DNA of 64,000 bases from Aphanothece sacrum FPU1. GTDB lineage: Bacteria > Cyanobacteriota > Cyanobacteriia > Cyanobacteriales > Microcystaceae. Below are positions 53,934-63,692 of the stretch, piece by piece. The DNA lies in the NCBI RefSeq assembly GCF_003864295.1, contig NZ_BDQK01000016.1, positions 1-64,000 of the forward strand, in the 5' to 3' direction. How positions within the stretch are numbered: position 1 is the stretch's first letter; the number at the start of each line of letters is the position of its first letter. The notes under the pieces are model-generated. The model was not told the DNA's origin and did no database searches. It was given only the letters and a program-made list of their open reading frames with translations. A program made the position numbers and the translations under genes.

Positions 53934-54725
53934 TTAAAATTTTTTAGTAAATATACTTTGTTTAAAAGTAATTATATAAGCGATTAATATTCGCCAATAT
54001 AATCCTATTTTATTATTTATCTTAAATAAAATTTTATCCCTATGCGAATTATCTCTTGCTGTTATTTTTAAGCTGTTTCGTCCTTCGTGTATAATCAATT
54101 TTCTAAGATTAGACAATTCTAAATTGTCATGAATTTTCCATCCTGCTTTAGCTGCTGCTAATCCAATAAATGAACCATCTCCCTGAAAAACTTTGCGAAG
54201 TCCTAACCATCGGTCACTAAGTTCCCATGCTTCTAAAAATTCAGATTCTCTTCCTTGATCTTTTCTAATAATCATCAGATTTTCACAAACCCACTTTGCT
54301 TGACTTACATTAATATTAAGCTTGTTAGCTAATTCAAAGAATTTTTCTGCATTGTGTGGATAATATTTAATCAGGCATTCTTCCAAAGATTTAGTGGGTG
54401 TTTCTGCTGTCAATCCTGGACTAACATTTAGTTCTTTCGGAAGTGGATCGATTATTTGACTATCTGCATCAACAAATACAGTACATTCATGGTTTTCAAG
54501 TGCCATACTTATAGCCAAACGCTTATCGTTGTAGACATAAAAGATACTTCTTCTACGAATTTTTCTAGCAATAACATTCGAGTATTTTTGAAAATCTTGG
54601 GGAACATCAGTTGCAATGACCAGATCAATTCCAGAATTTTGTACTTGCTGAGCTAGTCTTTGTGCGGCTAATCGGTAAGGTGAACCAATTGCTAAAGTAG
54701 ATAAACAATACTTCGTTGATATCAT
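53934..54725 (-). CDS. Putative GT-A-type glycosyltransferase
   Basis: A 263-residue protein resembling nucleotide-sugar glycosyltransferases with a DxD metal motif. HECTVFVDADSQIIDP (about residue 85) provides Asp-Ala-Asp. The later CENLMIIRKDQ and FQGDGSFIGLAAAKAGWKI are typical of the acceptor half of such enzymes. The donor and acceptor are unknown. No signal peptide; the C-terminal segment IGLYWRILIAYIITFKQSIF may associate with the membrane. It is adjacent to other glycosyltransferase genes on the same strand. Confidence 0.65.
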   Translation of the reverse strand: MISTKYCLSTLAIGSPYRLAAQRLAQQVQNSGIDLVIATDVPQDFQKYSNVIARKIRRRSIFYVYNDKRLAISMALENHECTVFVDADSQIIDPLPKELNVSPGLTAETPTKSLEECLIKYYPHNAEKFFELANKLNINVSQAKWVCENLMIIRKDQGRESEFLEAWELSDRWLGLRKVFQGDGSFIGLAAAKAGWKIHDNLELSNLRKLIIHEGRNSLKITARDNSHRDKILFKINNKIGLYWRILIAYIITFKQSIFTKKF

Positions 54726-54905
54726 GTATATCTCTCCATGCTTGTAAATTGATTGTAACCCATTATAACATTTTTTAGAATAACGAACATAACGACAAAG
54801 AATAAACCCGTTAAAAATATAGAAAAATTAACTTAAATATTAGAATATTAATTCAATAATGGATAATTAATTATTAATTATCCATTATCTATCAATCAAA
54901 TATCT

Positions 54906-56096
54906 CTAAGATAAATCCCGTTTAGTTCTAACCCATTGTGACTGGGGACGAATTAAAAAAGTAAAATAGAGAGGAATTTTCCAAAGTAAATAAAAAGGTA
55001 TAGAAATTAAAGCTGAACCTGGAATTTCTTCCCGTCCAAATTTAGCCCAACCACTTAAAATACCCACAATTAAGAATACACCACCTATGCCTAAAATAAA
55101 AGTAGATAACCAAGAAAATCCTAACAATCCGGCTGTTACCATCATACTCATTCCTATCATCCAAAGCATTACTAATAAAGATAAAGGTGGTACACTTACT
55201 TCTAAAGCTAGGGCAAATAGATCAAAACGTCTTTGAAAAATTGCCTCTTTTAATAACCGAGGAACTTGAGTTAAAAGAGTTTTAATATGACCATGTTCCC
55301 AACGAGTTCTTTGAGTTTTCGCCGCACCCGACTCTTGAGGTAAAATTCCTGTTACCTTAGCATCAGGACAAAATTGAGGAGAATATCCAGCTAAAGATAA
55401 ATCAATGCCTAATTGCATATCTTCAACAATATTACCACTTGCCAAAGAGACTTTTTGTAATACTGACCAAGGAAAAGCCATTCCTGTTCCTGCTAATAAA
55501 CAAGGCAGTCCTAAACGGTTTAACCCTGTGGAACGAACTTGATTTTTAACTAAAAATGCTAAGGCAGAAATTAGATCTTTCGGACTAGGATTAGTTGGTT
55601 TTTCTAATAAATATAAAGCTTGTATCGGTCTACCATTTATTTGTGCTTGTTGTGCTAAAAGTTGAATAGTTCCTGATGTTACATAACAGTCAGCATCAAC
55701 TAAAATAATAATATCAGGGTGATTATTTTTGAGGAAATTTAACCCATAATCTAGGGCATAACCTTTGCCCCGTTTTTCTGTATCTTGGCGTTCAATAACT
55801 GTTACTCCAAAATTTTGAGCGATCGCGGCTGTTTTGTCAGTACAATTATCAGCAATAACGATAATTTGCTCTGGTGTTTTTACCTGAGATAATAAAGATA
55901 TCAAAGTTTTATCAATGACCATATCTTCATTATGAGCCGGAATTAAAATTTTGAAATTAGGTTCATTCTCTAACTTAATATCTAAAGAAGTAGAACCAGG
56001 AAAAAGGGACATTAAACATTCCATAAATAATACCCCACAAGGGATAGAAAGGATGAGGGAAATTAGGAATAATAATCCTTCTAAAATTAAATTCAT
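54906..56096 (-). CDS. Family 2 glycosyltransferase, membrane-bound
   Basis: A 396-residue enzyme with an N-terminal membrane helix (LLFLISLILSIPCGVLF), a GT-A domain and about three C-terminal helices. The catalytic pattern is NEDMVIDKTL, LVDADCYV (DxD), GNIVEDMQLGIDLSLAGY and QRTRWEHGH (the Q-x-x-R-W motif of processive enzymes). It probably makes or extends an extracellular polysaccharide. Its start overlaps the stop of the family 4 glycosyltransferase by four bases, so both belong to one operon. Confidence 0.9.
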   Translation of the reverse strand: MNLILEGLLFLISLILSIPCGVLFMECLMSLFPGSTSLDIKLENEPNFKILIPAHNEDMVIDKTLISLLSQVKTPEQIIVIADNCTDKTAAIAQNFGVTVIERQDTEKRGKGYALDYGLNFLKNNHPDIIILVDADCYVTSGTIQLLAQQAQINGRPIQALYLLEKPTNPSPKDLISALAFLVKNQVRSTGLNRLGLPCLLAGTGMAFPWSVLQKVSLASGNIVEDMQLGIDLSLAGYSPQFCPDAKVTGILPQESGAAKTQRTRWEHGHIKTLLTQVPRLLKEAIFQRRFDLFALALEVSVPPLSLLVMLWMIGMSMMVTAGLLGFSWLSTFILGIGGVFLIVGILSGWAKFGREEIPGSALISIPFYLLWKIPLYFTFLIRPQSQWVRTKRDLS

Positions 56097-57316
56097 AGGT
56101 CAGAATCAGGTGATAGATGGACAGACTCAAATAATTGTTTTAACTTTTGTGCTTCTTGAATAATATTATGTTGTTGTGCAACTTTTTTAGCTCCTATTTT
56201 TCCCATTTCTTCTAATTGAGAAACAGGAGTTTCTAAGACAGTTTGCATTGCCGTCACTAAAGCTTCAACCGAACCCGCAGCAAATAACCATCCTGACTCA
56301 CCAGGAACTACCAATTCAGGAATTCCTGCGACATAAGTGCTAATTACAGGACGACCTAAAGCTAGACTTTCCATAATAACAACGGGCAGTCCTTCCGCAA
56401 AACTTGGTAAAACCATCGCCCGTGATGCTAAAATTTGTTGTTGAACTTGTGTTTGAGTTGCCCATCCTGTAATCTCAATTGTATCCTCTAAATGCCAATA
56501 AGCGATCGCTTCTTCAATGGGTGTTCTTAAGGGGCCATCTCCCACTAAAACCAACTTAAATTTATAGCCTTGAGCAACTAATTTACTAGCCGCTTCAACT
56601 AATAATAATTGTCCCTTTTGTTCACTCAAACGACCCACACAAACCAAACGAAGTTCATCTGTAATAGGTTGCCAAGGCAGAGAAAAGAATGAATCATCTA
56701 GTCCACAATGAATCAGATGAATTTTTGACCAGTCTGTGAACTCACACCAACGATAAAGTTGACTCTTTCCATAAGAACTAATAGCCACCACAAAAGCTGC
56801 CCGTTTAATCTTTTCTGGTAAAGAAATTGCCCCAACTTTATCAAATTCTTCGGGGCCGTGGACAGTAAAGCTATAGGATGGGCCCCCTAAAACTTGATTT
56901 AACAAAACAACAGTTGTAGAATTGGTGCCAAAATGAGCATGAAAGTGAGAGATATTTAACTCAGAAAAACGATCCAATAAAACACAAGCTTCTGCTAAAT
57001 AAGCACAATGTAATAAAATCCCTCGGTCTGAATGCCAACCGAGTTTTAGAGTTAAGATAAAAGCTTGTAACCAACGGTTAGGACGAGTCAAAAAAACTTT
57101 GAGAAGACTGGTTAATAAACCAATCACTCCCACTCCTAAAACAACATTTGTTTTGTCTAATTCTTGTTGGTCTGCCTCATCAACAACTTTGCCAACAGAT
57201 GAACGTAAAGAAAATCGAGTAATAGGAACACCCAAAGCTTCAATGGCCAAAATTTCTCGCCGAATAAAGCTATGGCTAATACTGGGATATTGGTTAACTA
57301 AGTAAGCAATTTTCAT
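56093..57316 (-). CDS. Family 4 glycosyltransferase (WcaL-like)
   Basis: A 407-residue GT-B enzyme. The N-terminal domain has YPSISHSFIRREILAIEALG and FHAHFGTNSTTVV, typical of colanic-acid-type WcaL. The C-terminal donor domain has LRLVCVGRLSEQKGQLLLVE, EITGWATQTQV and the E-x7-E motif in SFAEGLPVVIMESLALGRPV. It probably adds a sugar to an exopolysaccharide or lipid-linked unit. First gene of the two-gene operon with the family 2 enzyme. Confidence 0.9.
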   Translation of the reverse strand: MKIAYLVNQYPSISHSFIRREILAIEALGVPITRFSLRSSVGKVVDEADQQELDKTNVVLGVGVIGLLTSLLKVFLTRPNRWLQAFILTLKLGWHSDRGILLHCAYLAEACVLLDRFSELNISHFHAHFGTNSTTVVLLNQVLGGPSYSFTVHGPEEFDKVGAISLPEKIKRAAFVVAISSYGKSQLYRWCEFTDWSKIHLIHCGLDDSFFSLPWQPITDELRLVCVGRLSEQKGQLLLVEAASKLVAQGYKFKLVLVGDGPLRTPIEEAIAYWHLEDTIEITGWATQTQVQQQILASRAMVLPSFAEGLPVVIMESLALGRPVISTYVAGIPELVVPGESGWLFAAGSVEALVTAMQTVLETPVSQLEEMGKIGAKKVAQQHNIIQEAQKLKQLFESVHLSPDSDL

Positions 57317-57526
57317 GCTATTATATCGCTAAAGTTTCTTTATTTTAGAATATGGAGATAAGAACAAACTAGACACTTTAATAGTATACAATAGCAGATG
57401 AGCAAAACTTACACAATTCCTTGAGAAAGAGACTATTTTGCCAGAGTAAATTTATGAATTGATTCTACAGGTATTACCAGATGGTTTATGATAATCTTCA
57501 GGCAAATTTTTTAGCTTGAGTAGAAT

Positions 57527-58537
57527 ATGAATAATTTAGGAATAGTCATCATTGGCAGAAATGAAGGAGAACGTCTAATTAGTTGCCTTCAATCATTAAT
57601 TACTGAGCTTACCGATATTAGCAAAATTCCCATTGTTTATGTAGACTCAGGCTCAACTGATGATAGCGTTAAAACAGCAAAATCTCTAGGGGTTCAAGTC
57701 ATCGAATTAGACTCATACCGTCCCTTTACTGCCGCTAGAGGCAGAAATACGGGATTTAGGTTTCTGATAGAGCAATATCCTAACTTAAAATATATTCAAT
57801 TTATCGATGGAGATTGTACGATTATATCAGGATGGCTCGAACAAGCGATCAATGTATTAGATAATAATAAAAGTCTTGCTATTGTTTGTGGACGACGGGC
57901 AGAAAAATTTCCCGATGCTACTCCCTATAACCGCTTAGCGGATATGGAATGGAATACTCCCACAGGAGAAACAACCGCTTGTGGTGGTGACGCTTTAATG
58001 AGAGTACAAGCACTTCAAGAAGTTAATGGGTTCAATGATACTTTAATTTGTGGTGAAGAACCGGAAATGTGTGTCCGTTTGCGTCGTCAAAATTGGAAAA
58101 TATTGCGCTTAGAAGCTGATATGACCCTTCATGATGCGGCAATGACCAAATTTAGTCAATGGTGGTCAAGAATGGTACGTTCAGGTTGGGCCACCGCAGA
58201 AGGTAGGGCCATGTATGGTTCATCACCTGAAAGATATATGGTACGTCAATCTTTGAGAAATTGGCTTTGGGGAGTGTTTCTACCCCTTATTTCCCTAATT
58301 TTTGCCTGGCCAACCTCTGGACTAAGTTTGTTATTGTTACTCGGTTATCCAGTTCTAGGATGGCGTATCTATAAATATCGCCTCAGTTGTGGAGATTTGC
58401 CCTCTCACGCGCGACTATATGCCTTTTTTTGTGTTTTAGGCAAATTACCAGAAGTCATGGGACAGGTCAAATATGGGTTAATACAATGGCGTGGTCAGCA
58501 AGCAACCTTGATTGAATATAAACTTCCCGTATCTTAA
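57527..58537 (+). CDS. Family 2 glycosyltransferase
   Basis: A 336-residue GT-A enzyme, divergent from the two genes above. Motifs are MNNLGIVIIGRNEGERLISC, IVYVDSGSTDDSV, YIQFIDGDCTIISGWLE (DxD) and CGGDALMRVQALQEVNGFN, then EEPEMCVRLRRQNWKI. Hydrophobic segments near the C-terminus (WLWGVFLPLISLIFAW, SLLLLLGYPVLGW) suggest membrane association. Probably part of the same surface-polysaccharide pathway. Confidence 0.9.
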   Translation: MNNLGIVIIGRNEGERLISCLQSLITELTDISKIPIVYVDSGSTDDSVKTAKSLGVQVIELDSYRPFTAARGRNTGFRFLIEQYPNLKYIQFIDGDCTIISGWLEQAINVLDNNKSLAIVCGRRAEKFPDATPYNRLADMEWNTPTGETTACGGDALMRVQALQEVNGFNDTLICGEEPEMCVRLRRQNWKILRLEADMTLHDAAMTKFSQWWSRMVRSGWATAEGRAMYGSSPERYMVRQSLRNWLWGVFLPLISLIFAWPTSGLSLLLLLGYPVLGWRIYKYRLSCGDLPSHARLYAFFCVLGKLPEVMGQVKYGLIQWRGQQATLIEYKLPVS

Positions 58538-58670
58538 AATTAAGCTTGACATATTGAGAAAGATGAGATACAGTTAACCTCGACATCGACTTTATTTTTA
58601 ATTAATCTTTGTCCGTCCCTTGATTTAATCAAGAGATTGAGTGAGGTAGTGAAAGGAAACATTTAGACTC

Positions 58671-59555
58671 ATGCAACCAACCCGTTATTGGCTTAATCCT
58701 CTAGCAATTATTGCCACGGCTACCCTATTTTTGGGAACCCCTGCTTTGGCGAACGAGACAAACTCAATAACGATAGAATCTGATCAGGTTCAAGAAGAAG
58801 AAATTATTGAAATTGAGGTAACACCACCAGATATTAACCCATCTGGTGCTTGTGCCGCTTCTATTGAACCAATTATTAATAATATTATCGGTCGTTATCA
58901 AAATAATTGGGGTATTTTAGTCGAAAAATTAGAGGATAGAACTCTATTATATAATCACAACGCTGATAAATATTTTATCCCTGCTTCTAATAACAAAATA
59001 TTTACTACTGCTGCTGCTTTACAAAGATTAAATCCCTACTCAAAAATTGGCTCAAAATCTCTACAAAATTGGGTTAATGTAACCAATATTAGAAGTAATA
59101 ATTATTATGCTGATACCCTCTTACGTCACATTGGAGGGCCAAACGCAGCTAAAGCAGCTTTAGCTCAACTTGGGGTTAATCCTAACAGTTTTCGTCAAGT
59201 GGATGGTTCAGGATTATCTCGTAACAATATAGCAACTCCAAGGGCTTTAGTAGAAACCTTACGAGCGATGTATTATAGTCCTGCTAGGGATATGTTCTAT
59301 TCTTCCTTACCCATTGCGGGAATCACAGGAACTTTGACAAACCGTATGAAAAGAACATCTGCTCAGGGAACAGTATCCGCTAAAACAGGCACATTGAGAG
59401 GGGTTCGCGCTTTGTCAGGTTATGTAAACCATCCTCAATTGGGATTACTTGTATTTAGTATACTAGCTAATAACTCGAATGTATCCGGCTCCGCGTTAGT
59501 CGGTTCCATTGATAAAATGGTTTTACAATTGAGTGCCTTCCAACCTTGTAATTAA
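58671..59555 (+). CDS. Compact S13-family D-Ala-D-Ala carboxypeptidase (DacB-like)
   Basis: A 294-residue exported penicillin-binding protein homologue. A signal peptide ends after ALA (about residue 27). The three catalytic motifs are present: S106-N-N-K109 in FIPASNNKIF, S183-R-N185 in VDGSGLSRNN, and K238-T-G240 in VSAKTGTL. The distance from the first to the second motif is only 77 residues, against roughly 240 in E. coli DacB, so the accessory domains normally inserted there are missing. It would trim or cleave peptidoglycan peptides. The missing domains make it a minimal form. Confidence 0.88.
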   Translation: MQPTRYWLNPLAIIATATLFLGTPALANETNSITIESDQVQEEEIIEIEVTPPDINPSGACAASIEPIINNIIGRYQNNWGILVEKLEDRTLLYNHNADKYFIPASNNKIFTTAAALQRLNPYSKIGSKSLQNWVNVTNIRSNNYYADTLLRHIGGPNAAKAALAQLGVNPNSFRQVDGSGLSRNNIATPRALVETLRAMYYSPARDMFYSSLPIAGITGTLTNRMKRTSAQGTVSAKTGTLRGVRALSGYVNHPQLGLLVFSILANNSNVSGSALVGSIDKMVLQLSAFQPCN

Positions 59556-59777
59556 GGCGATTTCCAAAAAAGACCTTCAAAGCAACGCTGGAACTTCTTA
59601 ACGCCGCAATAGTAAAGGCTTGTAATGGGGTATTGAATAAGCTAAGACGCATTTAAAATGGTTATAGATAATTTCAGTACAAAAGTTCAAACTCTTTCTC
59701 CTTGCTCCGGCGCTCCCTTGCAGTCTCAACTACCAATTTAGATGCGTGACAGCTTACCCATCCCCCCTATCTAGCAG

Positions 59778-62063
59778 CTAATAAAACAAGAATGAACTAG
59801 GAACATATTTATCAGGTTGCTTATTTATGTTCCCTTTTGAATCATACCACTCAACCGCATAGTCCGTCAGTTTAAGGCTACTAGCTTCTTCTACTTTACC
59901 GAGATTAATTCCCAATGTAACAACCTTTAGGTTCAACCCTAACTTAAACCAAGATTTACTAGCATCCTTGCTATCTTGAAGTGCTGTACGGAAGCGCAAA
60001 GATTGAAGAATAGGGGTTTTATTTTTACTTGAAAGCCGCTCAAAAGTATCATTGTCAGGGACAAGAAACTGAGAATCTAAACGAAAATCTATGCTTTCTG
60101 GTGCAATAAAAGTTGCTTCCAAGAAATGCCCTTCTTTCTGTACTTCAAGGATGTCTAAGACTAAACTTTTATGATTGTCTAAGAATTGTTTGATAATGTT
60201 TTGATCAACTTTCAATTGTGTGGCTAAAGATTTTGTATATCTCGTTTTTTGTTCCTCCTTTCCAAGATAGTAATTATAAGTTAACTGCTGAGCAATAAGG
60301 GAATGACCCAGAGAAAAACCTGATACTTCTTCTTTTCTGAGTTGTTTTGTTTTTTGATTCCAGTAAAGAAATCCCGATTGATAAGATAAAGAGTTGACAA
60401 CATCGTATTGCCCTCTTTTGTTTTTGTCCACAACGTTTTCTTCGCCCAATAGAACAGAGCCTGTGGCTTCAGCCGCAAGATAAACTTGTTTGAATAACAT
60501 TGTGGTTCTTTGGGTTTTAAAAATTCCATTAGATAACTGATTTTGATAAGTATAGGTACTAAACTTAGCACTCGCATATACTCCACCCTTGAGTTCGGCT
60601 TTTACCATAGCACCATAAGATTCGTCTTCAGTACCAATCTTGGCTTCAACACCAATGCCTGCTTCAGCACCAACTTCGGCTTCAGCACTATAAGCATTAG
60701 AAGATAAAGAGAAAAAGACTGGTTCCTTAGGAAGTTTAATTTTAATTGATTGATTCTTGTTCGTCACTAGATCAATGATTATCTTGTCTATTTCTCCAAA
60801 CAGATTGAAGTAAACTGGATTGGGATCGATAACTTGCATAAAAATACCTGTTACATCTGCTGCACCAGATACATAGCCTTCTATGTTAGCAAAAGCGTTC
60901 AATGAAATATTTTCCAGAATTTCAACACTTTTACCTTCAAATTTAGGGATAGGTTCTATTCCCATTTTGACAGTTACCTTAATCTTCCCCTCCATCTTTC
61001 GCCCATTCATATTCATTAGGCAATATCGTTTAAGAGCATTAGGAGATACTTCGTCAAGCTTAGATTGACATTCCGTGATAATCAGACGATCAGCAGTGAC
61101 TTTAGCATTAGGCTCTATATCAATAGCTAATTTAAAGCAAGGCAGAATAAAAGTACCTGCATCAATACCAATTTTTACCCCACAACTTCCCCCTGAAGTT
61201 TGAATCGCTAAACTTGTTAAACCAATAAGATCATTATCGGCTACCAAGAAATTCCTCATTTCTGTTCTAAAGTTTTCCCGTGTAATTTGATCTACTTCGT
61301 AGATCGAAACTATCTTCTCCATCAGATAAGTAAACAGAATGGTTGGTGATTTAAGATAATAATCTCCTTGCAGCAAAAGTTGTAATATTTCTTTGTCTAA
61401 GCTCTTTTTTGCCTCTTCTGTCATAGCTAATTTTGGCAATTCATCCGCGATTTGTATCCGTAACTCTTCAAGTGCTTTTCTTCTATCCTCTTTGTTAAGA
61501 TTATCATCTATATTCAGCCATTCACTTATTCCATCATTAACGCCCATTAAACACGTTATGTTTTTGATTACTGATTTCTTTTGCTTTAATAGTGCTTCAT
61601 AATATTCTAGTTTTTTCACGATTTTTGAATAGATTGTTCCCTTAGTCTTCTCCCACAAAGTTGGAGATCCTGCTTTTTCCTGTAATTCCTGACTTGTCAT
61701 TATTCCTGATGAATTGGGCATTTGAATTAACTCCGGTTCAATTGTTGTTGATGTTAGTTGTATATTTATTAAATTTTCTGTAGTTATTAAATTTTCTGTA
61801 GTTATTAAATTTTCTGTAGTTATTAAATTTTCTGTAGTTATTAAATTTTCTGTAGTTATTAAATTTTCTGTAGTTATTAGATTTTCTGTAGTTATTAGAT
61901 TTTCTGTAGTTATTAAATTTTCTGTAGTTATTAAATTTTCTTGAGTTTGAGATTTTTTTCTTCTAGCCAGAATCAAATAACTTGCCATGTCCATTGATAT
62001 AATTACCTCATTGAACCCATTTGTCGGCTTTGTACAATTTTCTACTTTTGAGGCCATCAACAT
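59778..62063 (-). CDS. Large protein of unknown function with ENLITT repeats
   Basis: A 761-residue protein I do not recognise. After 42 residues there are nine perfect ENLITT hexapeptides (about 43-96). A mostly helical, charged segment follows (about 120-290), and then a long beta-rich part with Gly/Ala/Glu stretches (AEAEVGAEAGIGVEAKIGTE, AELKGGVYASAKFSTYTY). The C-terminal third has alternating charged and aromatic residues and ends SSFLFY. No signal peptide or membrane helix is evident. The beta-rich region could be a barrel or a self-assembling structure. It stands alone between dacB-like and cobH genes. Confidence 0.75.
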   Translation of the reverse strand: MLMASKVENCTKPTNGFNEVIISMDMASYLILARRKKSQTQENLITTENLITTENLITTENLITTENLITTENLITTENLITTENLITTENLITTENLINIQLTSTTIEPELIQMPNSSGIMTSQELQEKAGSPTLWEKTKGTIYSKIVKKLEYYEALLKQKKSVIKNITCLMGVNDGISEWLNIDDNLNKEDRRKALEELRIQIADELPKLAMTEEAKKSLDKEILQLLLQGDYYLKSPTILFTYLMEKIVSIYEVDQITRENFRTEMRNFLVADNDLIGLTSLAIQTSGGSCGVKIGIDAGTFILPCFKLAIDIEPNAKVTADRLIITECQSKLDEVSPNALKRYCLMNMNGRKMEGKIKVTVKMGIEPIPKFEGKSVEILENISLNAFANIEGYVSGAADVTGIFMQVIDPNPVYFNLFGEIDKIIIDLVTNKNQSIKIKLPKEPVFFSLSSNAYSAEAEVGAEAGIGVEAKIGTEDESYGAMVKAELKGGVYASAKFSTYTYQNQLSNGIFKTQRTTMLFKQVYLAAEATGSVLLGEENVVDKNKRGQYDVVNSLSYQSGFLYWNQKTKQLRKEEVSGFSLGHSLIAQQLTYNYYLGKEEQKTRYTKSLATQLKVDQNIIKQFLDNHKSLVLDILEVQKEGHFLEATFIAPESIDFRLDSQFLVPDNDTFERLSSKNKTPILQSLRFRTALQDSKDASKSWFKLGLNLKVVTLGINLGKVEEASSLKLTDYAVEWYDSKGNINKQPDKYVPSSFLFY
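61771..61932 (-). repeat. 18-bp tandem repeat, nine units
   Basis: Nine units of an 18-bp sequence (plus strand AAATTTTCTGTAGTTATT) lie inside the 761-residue gene and encode ENLITT. Two units differ by one base, and the change is silent. The unit is a multiple of three, so copy-number changes keep the frame. Confidence 0.95.
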
Positions 62064-62114
62064 AACAGTGGAAAGCGAAATTAAAATTTATATATATATA
62101 TAGCATATCAGAGC

Positions 62115-62160
62115 TAAGTAGTCGGACATAAATAAACGACTCTGTATTAAGAAATATTAA
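62115..62160. repeat. Partial MITE, family D, at the cobH 3' end
   Basis: TAAGTAGTCGGACATAAATAAA at 62115-62136 and the following 24 bases match the left part of the element at 16020-16144. The other terminal repeat is absent. The cobH stop codon (62147-62149) lies inside the matching segment. Confidence 0.7.
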
Positions 62161-62782
62161 CCCCTCGTCCAGTCTGTCCATAAGCTTGCCAAGCTAAATC
62201 TAATAAACCATTAACAATAGCCACAGCAACCACCGCACTCCCTTTACGACTATCAACCGTAATATGAGGAATCTGAGAGTCTTGAAGTCGTTCTTTCGCC
62301 ACATCCGCCCCAATAAACCCGGCCGGTGTTCCAATGACCAAGGCCGGTTTAATCTGTTCTTCTTCTACTAACTCTACCAATGATGTTAAACAAGTTTGAG
62401 AGTCACCGATAACAAAAATAGCTTCAGGATAACGTTGAGCAAGAGTTTCCATTCCCCAAGCGGTTTTAGTTTTAGTTTTTTGTGGCCGGGTAATAGTTTG
62501 GGTACTACAATAGACTGGATTAGCAAAAGTTTCTTGTAAATTAGGCACAATTCCTACTTGTACCATTGGCACATCAACAATAATAGTACAACGAGCTGCT
62601 AAAGCCGCGGCCCCTGATGAAAAGGCAGATTCAGAAAACCGTAGCAAGGAAAGATATTCAAAATCTGCCGTTTGATAGATAACCCGACGGATAATCTCAT
62701 ATTCCGCCGGGGAAAAGGAAGTATCACCGATTTCATGGTCAATGATGGCCAAACTTTGAGCGTCCGTCAGATGCCATTCCAT
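62147..62782 (-). CDS. cobH: Precorrin-8X methylmutase
   Basis: A 211-residue enzyme of corrin synthesis that moves the C-11 methyl group to C-12, giving hydrogenobyrinate or the cobalt analogue. Typical are EWHLTDAQSLAIIDHEIG, the catalytic His region YEIIRRVIYQTADFEYLSLL and the loop ALVIGTPAGFIGADVAKERL. It is compatible with either the aerobic (CobH) or anaerobic (CbiC) naming. The last two codons and the stop come from a MITE fragment. Its start follows the TPM gene by three bases. Confidence 0.93.
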   Translation of the reverse strand: MEWHLTDAQSLAIIDHEIGDTSFSPAEYEIIRRVIYQTADFEYLSLLRFSESAFSSGAAALAARCTIIVDVPMVQVGIVPNLQETFANPVYCSTQTITRPQKTKTKTAWGMETLAQRYPEAIFVIGDSQTCLTSLVELVEEEQIKPALVIGTPAGFIGADVAKERLQDSQIPHITVDSRKGSAVVAVAIVNGLLDLAWQAYGQTGRGVNIS

Positions 62783-62785
62783 AAT

Positions 62786-63592
62786 CTAAGTATTGGAGGT
62801 ATTTGGTTGATTAAGTAGAGGAGAAAGATAAGCCACCAGTACCCCTAAAGCAAAACCCATTATGTTGCGAAACAAGGGCAACCAATCAGAAGTACGAGTT
62901 ACCACTGGCCCGATACCAAAAGAGATAAACAAGATGCCCCAAAGAGGTGACATGATTAAAGCCCATTGCCAAGCAAAAACTTGGCCTTTTTTACGAGGAA
63001 TCCCCGCAAAACCACAAACTAAACCGCCGACAATGGAGGTGATTAATGTAAAAATCCACTGTTCTTTAGGTAATCCAGGAACAACAGCGCAACCCCCTTT
63101 GACCAGACAACCTTTAATGGTGTTTAAGGAATCCATAATAGCTTTATTGTCCCCATTATCTCGCACATAATACATATTGCCAAAACGAGATTGTAGTTCA
63201 ATCCAAAAAGTTCGAGGTAATAAATTATAGACATCATCCCCAATACTAAAGGATAAGAGATTACCACCACGAGAGTCCGCCACTAATAAAATACTTTTGT
63301 CGTCCAATCCCCAAAAATTGATCACCGCACGACCAGGAGAACGATCATATTGGGTTAAGACCCTTAATCTCCATCCTGTTTCTTCCTCAAAATCTTTGAT
63401 GTCTTTGATGAGAGAGTCTTCTTGGACATCGGGGAGAAAATTCGCTAAATCTACCACAGGGGTGACTTTCTCCGGCAAAAGTTCAGGATTATTGACTGCC
63501 CAAGCAGGAGGAACAGCTATCATCCAACTGGTTAGACTTATACAACAGGTAACAAGAATCATTAGGAGACTCGAAAGACAACGTTTCTGCAT
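62786..63592 (-). CDS. TPM-domain (TLP18.3/Psb32/MOLO-1) membrane protein
   Basis: A 268-residue exported protein with a signal peptide (LLMILVTCCISLTSWMIAVP ... AWA), a TPM domain (about 40-165; VVDLANFLPDVQEDSLIKDI, LRVLTQYDRSPGRAVINFWG, GDDVYNLLPRTFW) and three C-terminal membrane segments. Psb32 of cyanobacteria and plastid TLP18.3 have this domain in the lumen and assist photosystem II repair, so a similar role is likely. Length and anchor fit Psb32-like proteins. Upstream partner of cobH in a two-gene unit. Confidence 0.8.
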   Translation of the reverse strand: MQKRCLSSLLMILVTCCISLTSWMIAVPPAWAVNNPELLPEKVTPVVDLANFLPDVQEDSLIKDIKDFEEETGWRLRVLTQYDRSPGRAVINFWGLDDKSILLVADSRGGNLLSFSIGDDVYNLLPRTFWIELQSRFGNMYYVRDNGDNKAIMDSLNTIKGCLVKGGCAVVPGLPKEQWIFTLITSIVGGLVCGFAGIPRKKGQVFAWQWALIMSPLWGILFISFGIGPVVTRTSDWLPLFRNIMGFALGVLVAYLSPLLNQPNTSNT

Positions 63593-63692
63593 AGCAATCG
63601 TGCTGACCGATAATAATAGTGAACCGTTTCCTTAATATAATCAATATTAGATTTCTTTACAATTATTTACATTAAAATTAAGCTTTGGTTGA

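Noticed and set aside
61771-61932. CRISPR-like array in the 18-bp repeats
   Set aside because: Units are contiguous without spacers and code for a hexapeptide in frame.
62862-63635. Open frames on the plus strand over the TPM gene
   Set aside because: They are antisense to a gene with clear domain and signal-peptide features.
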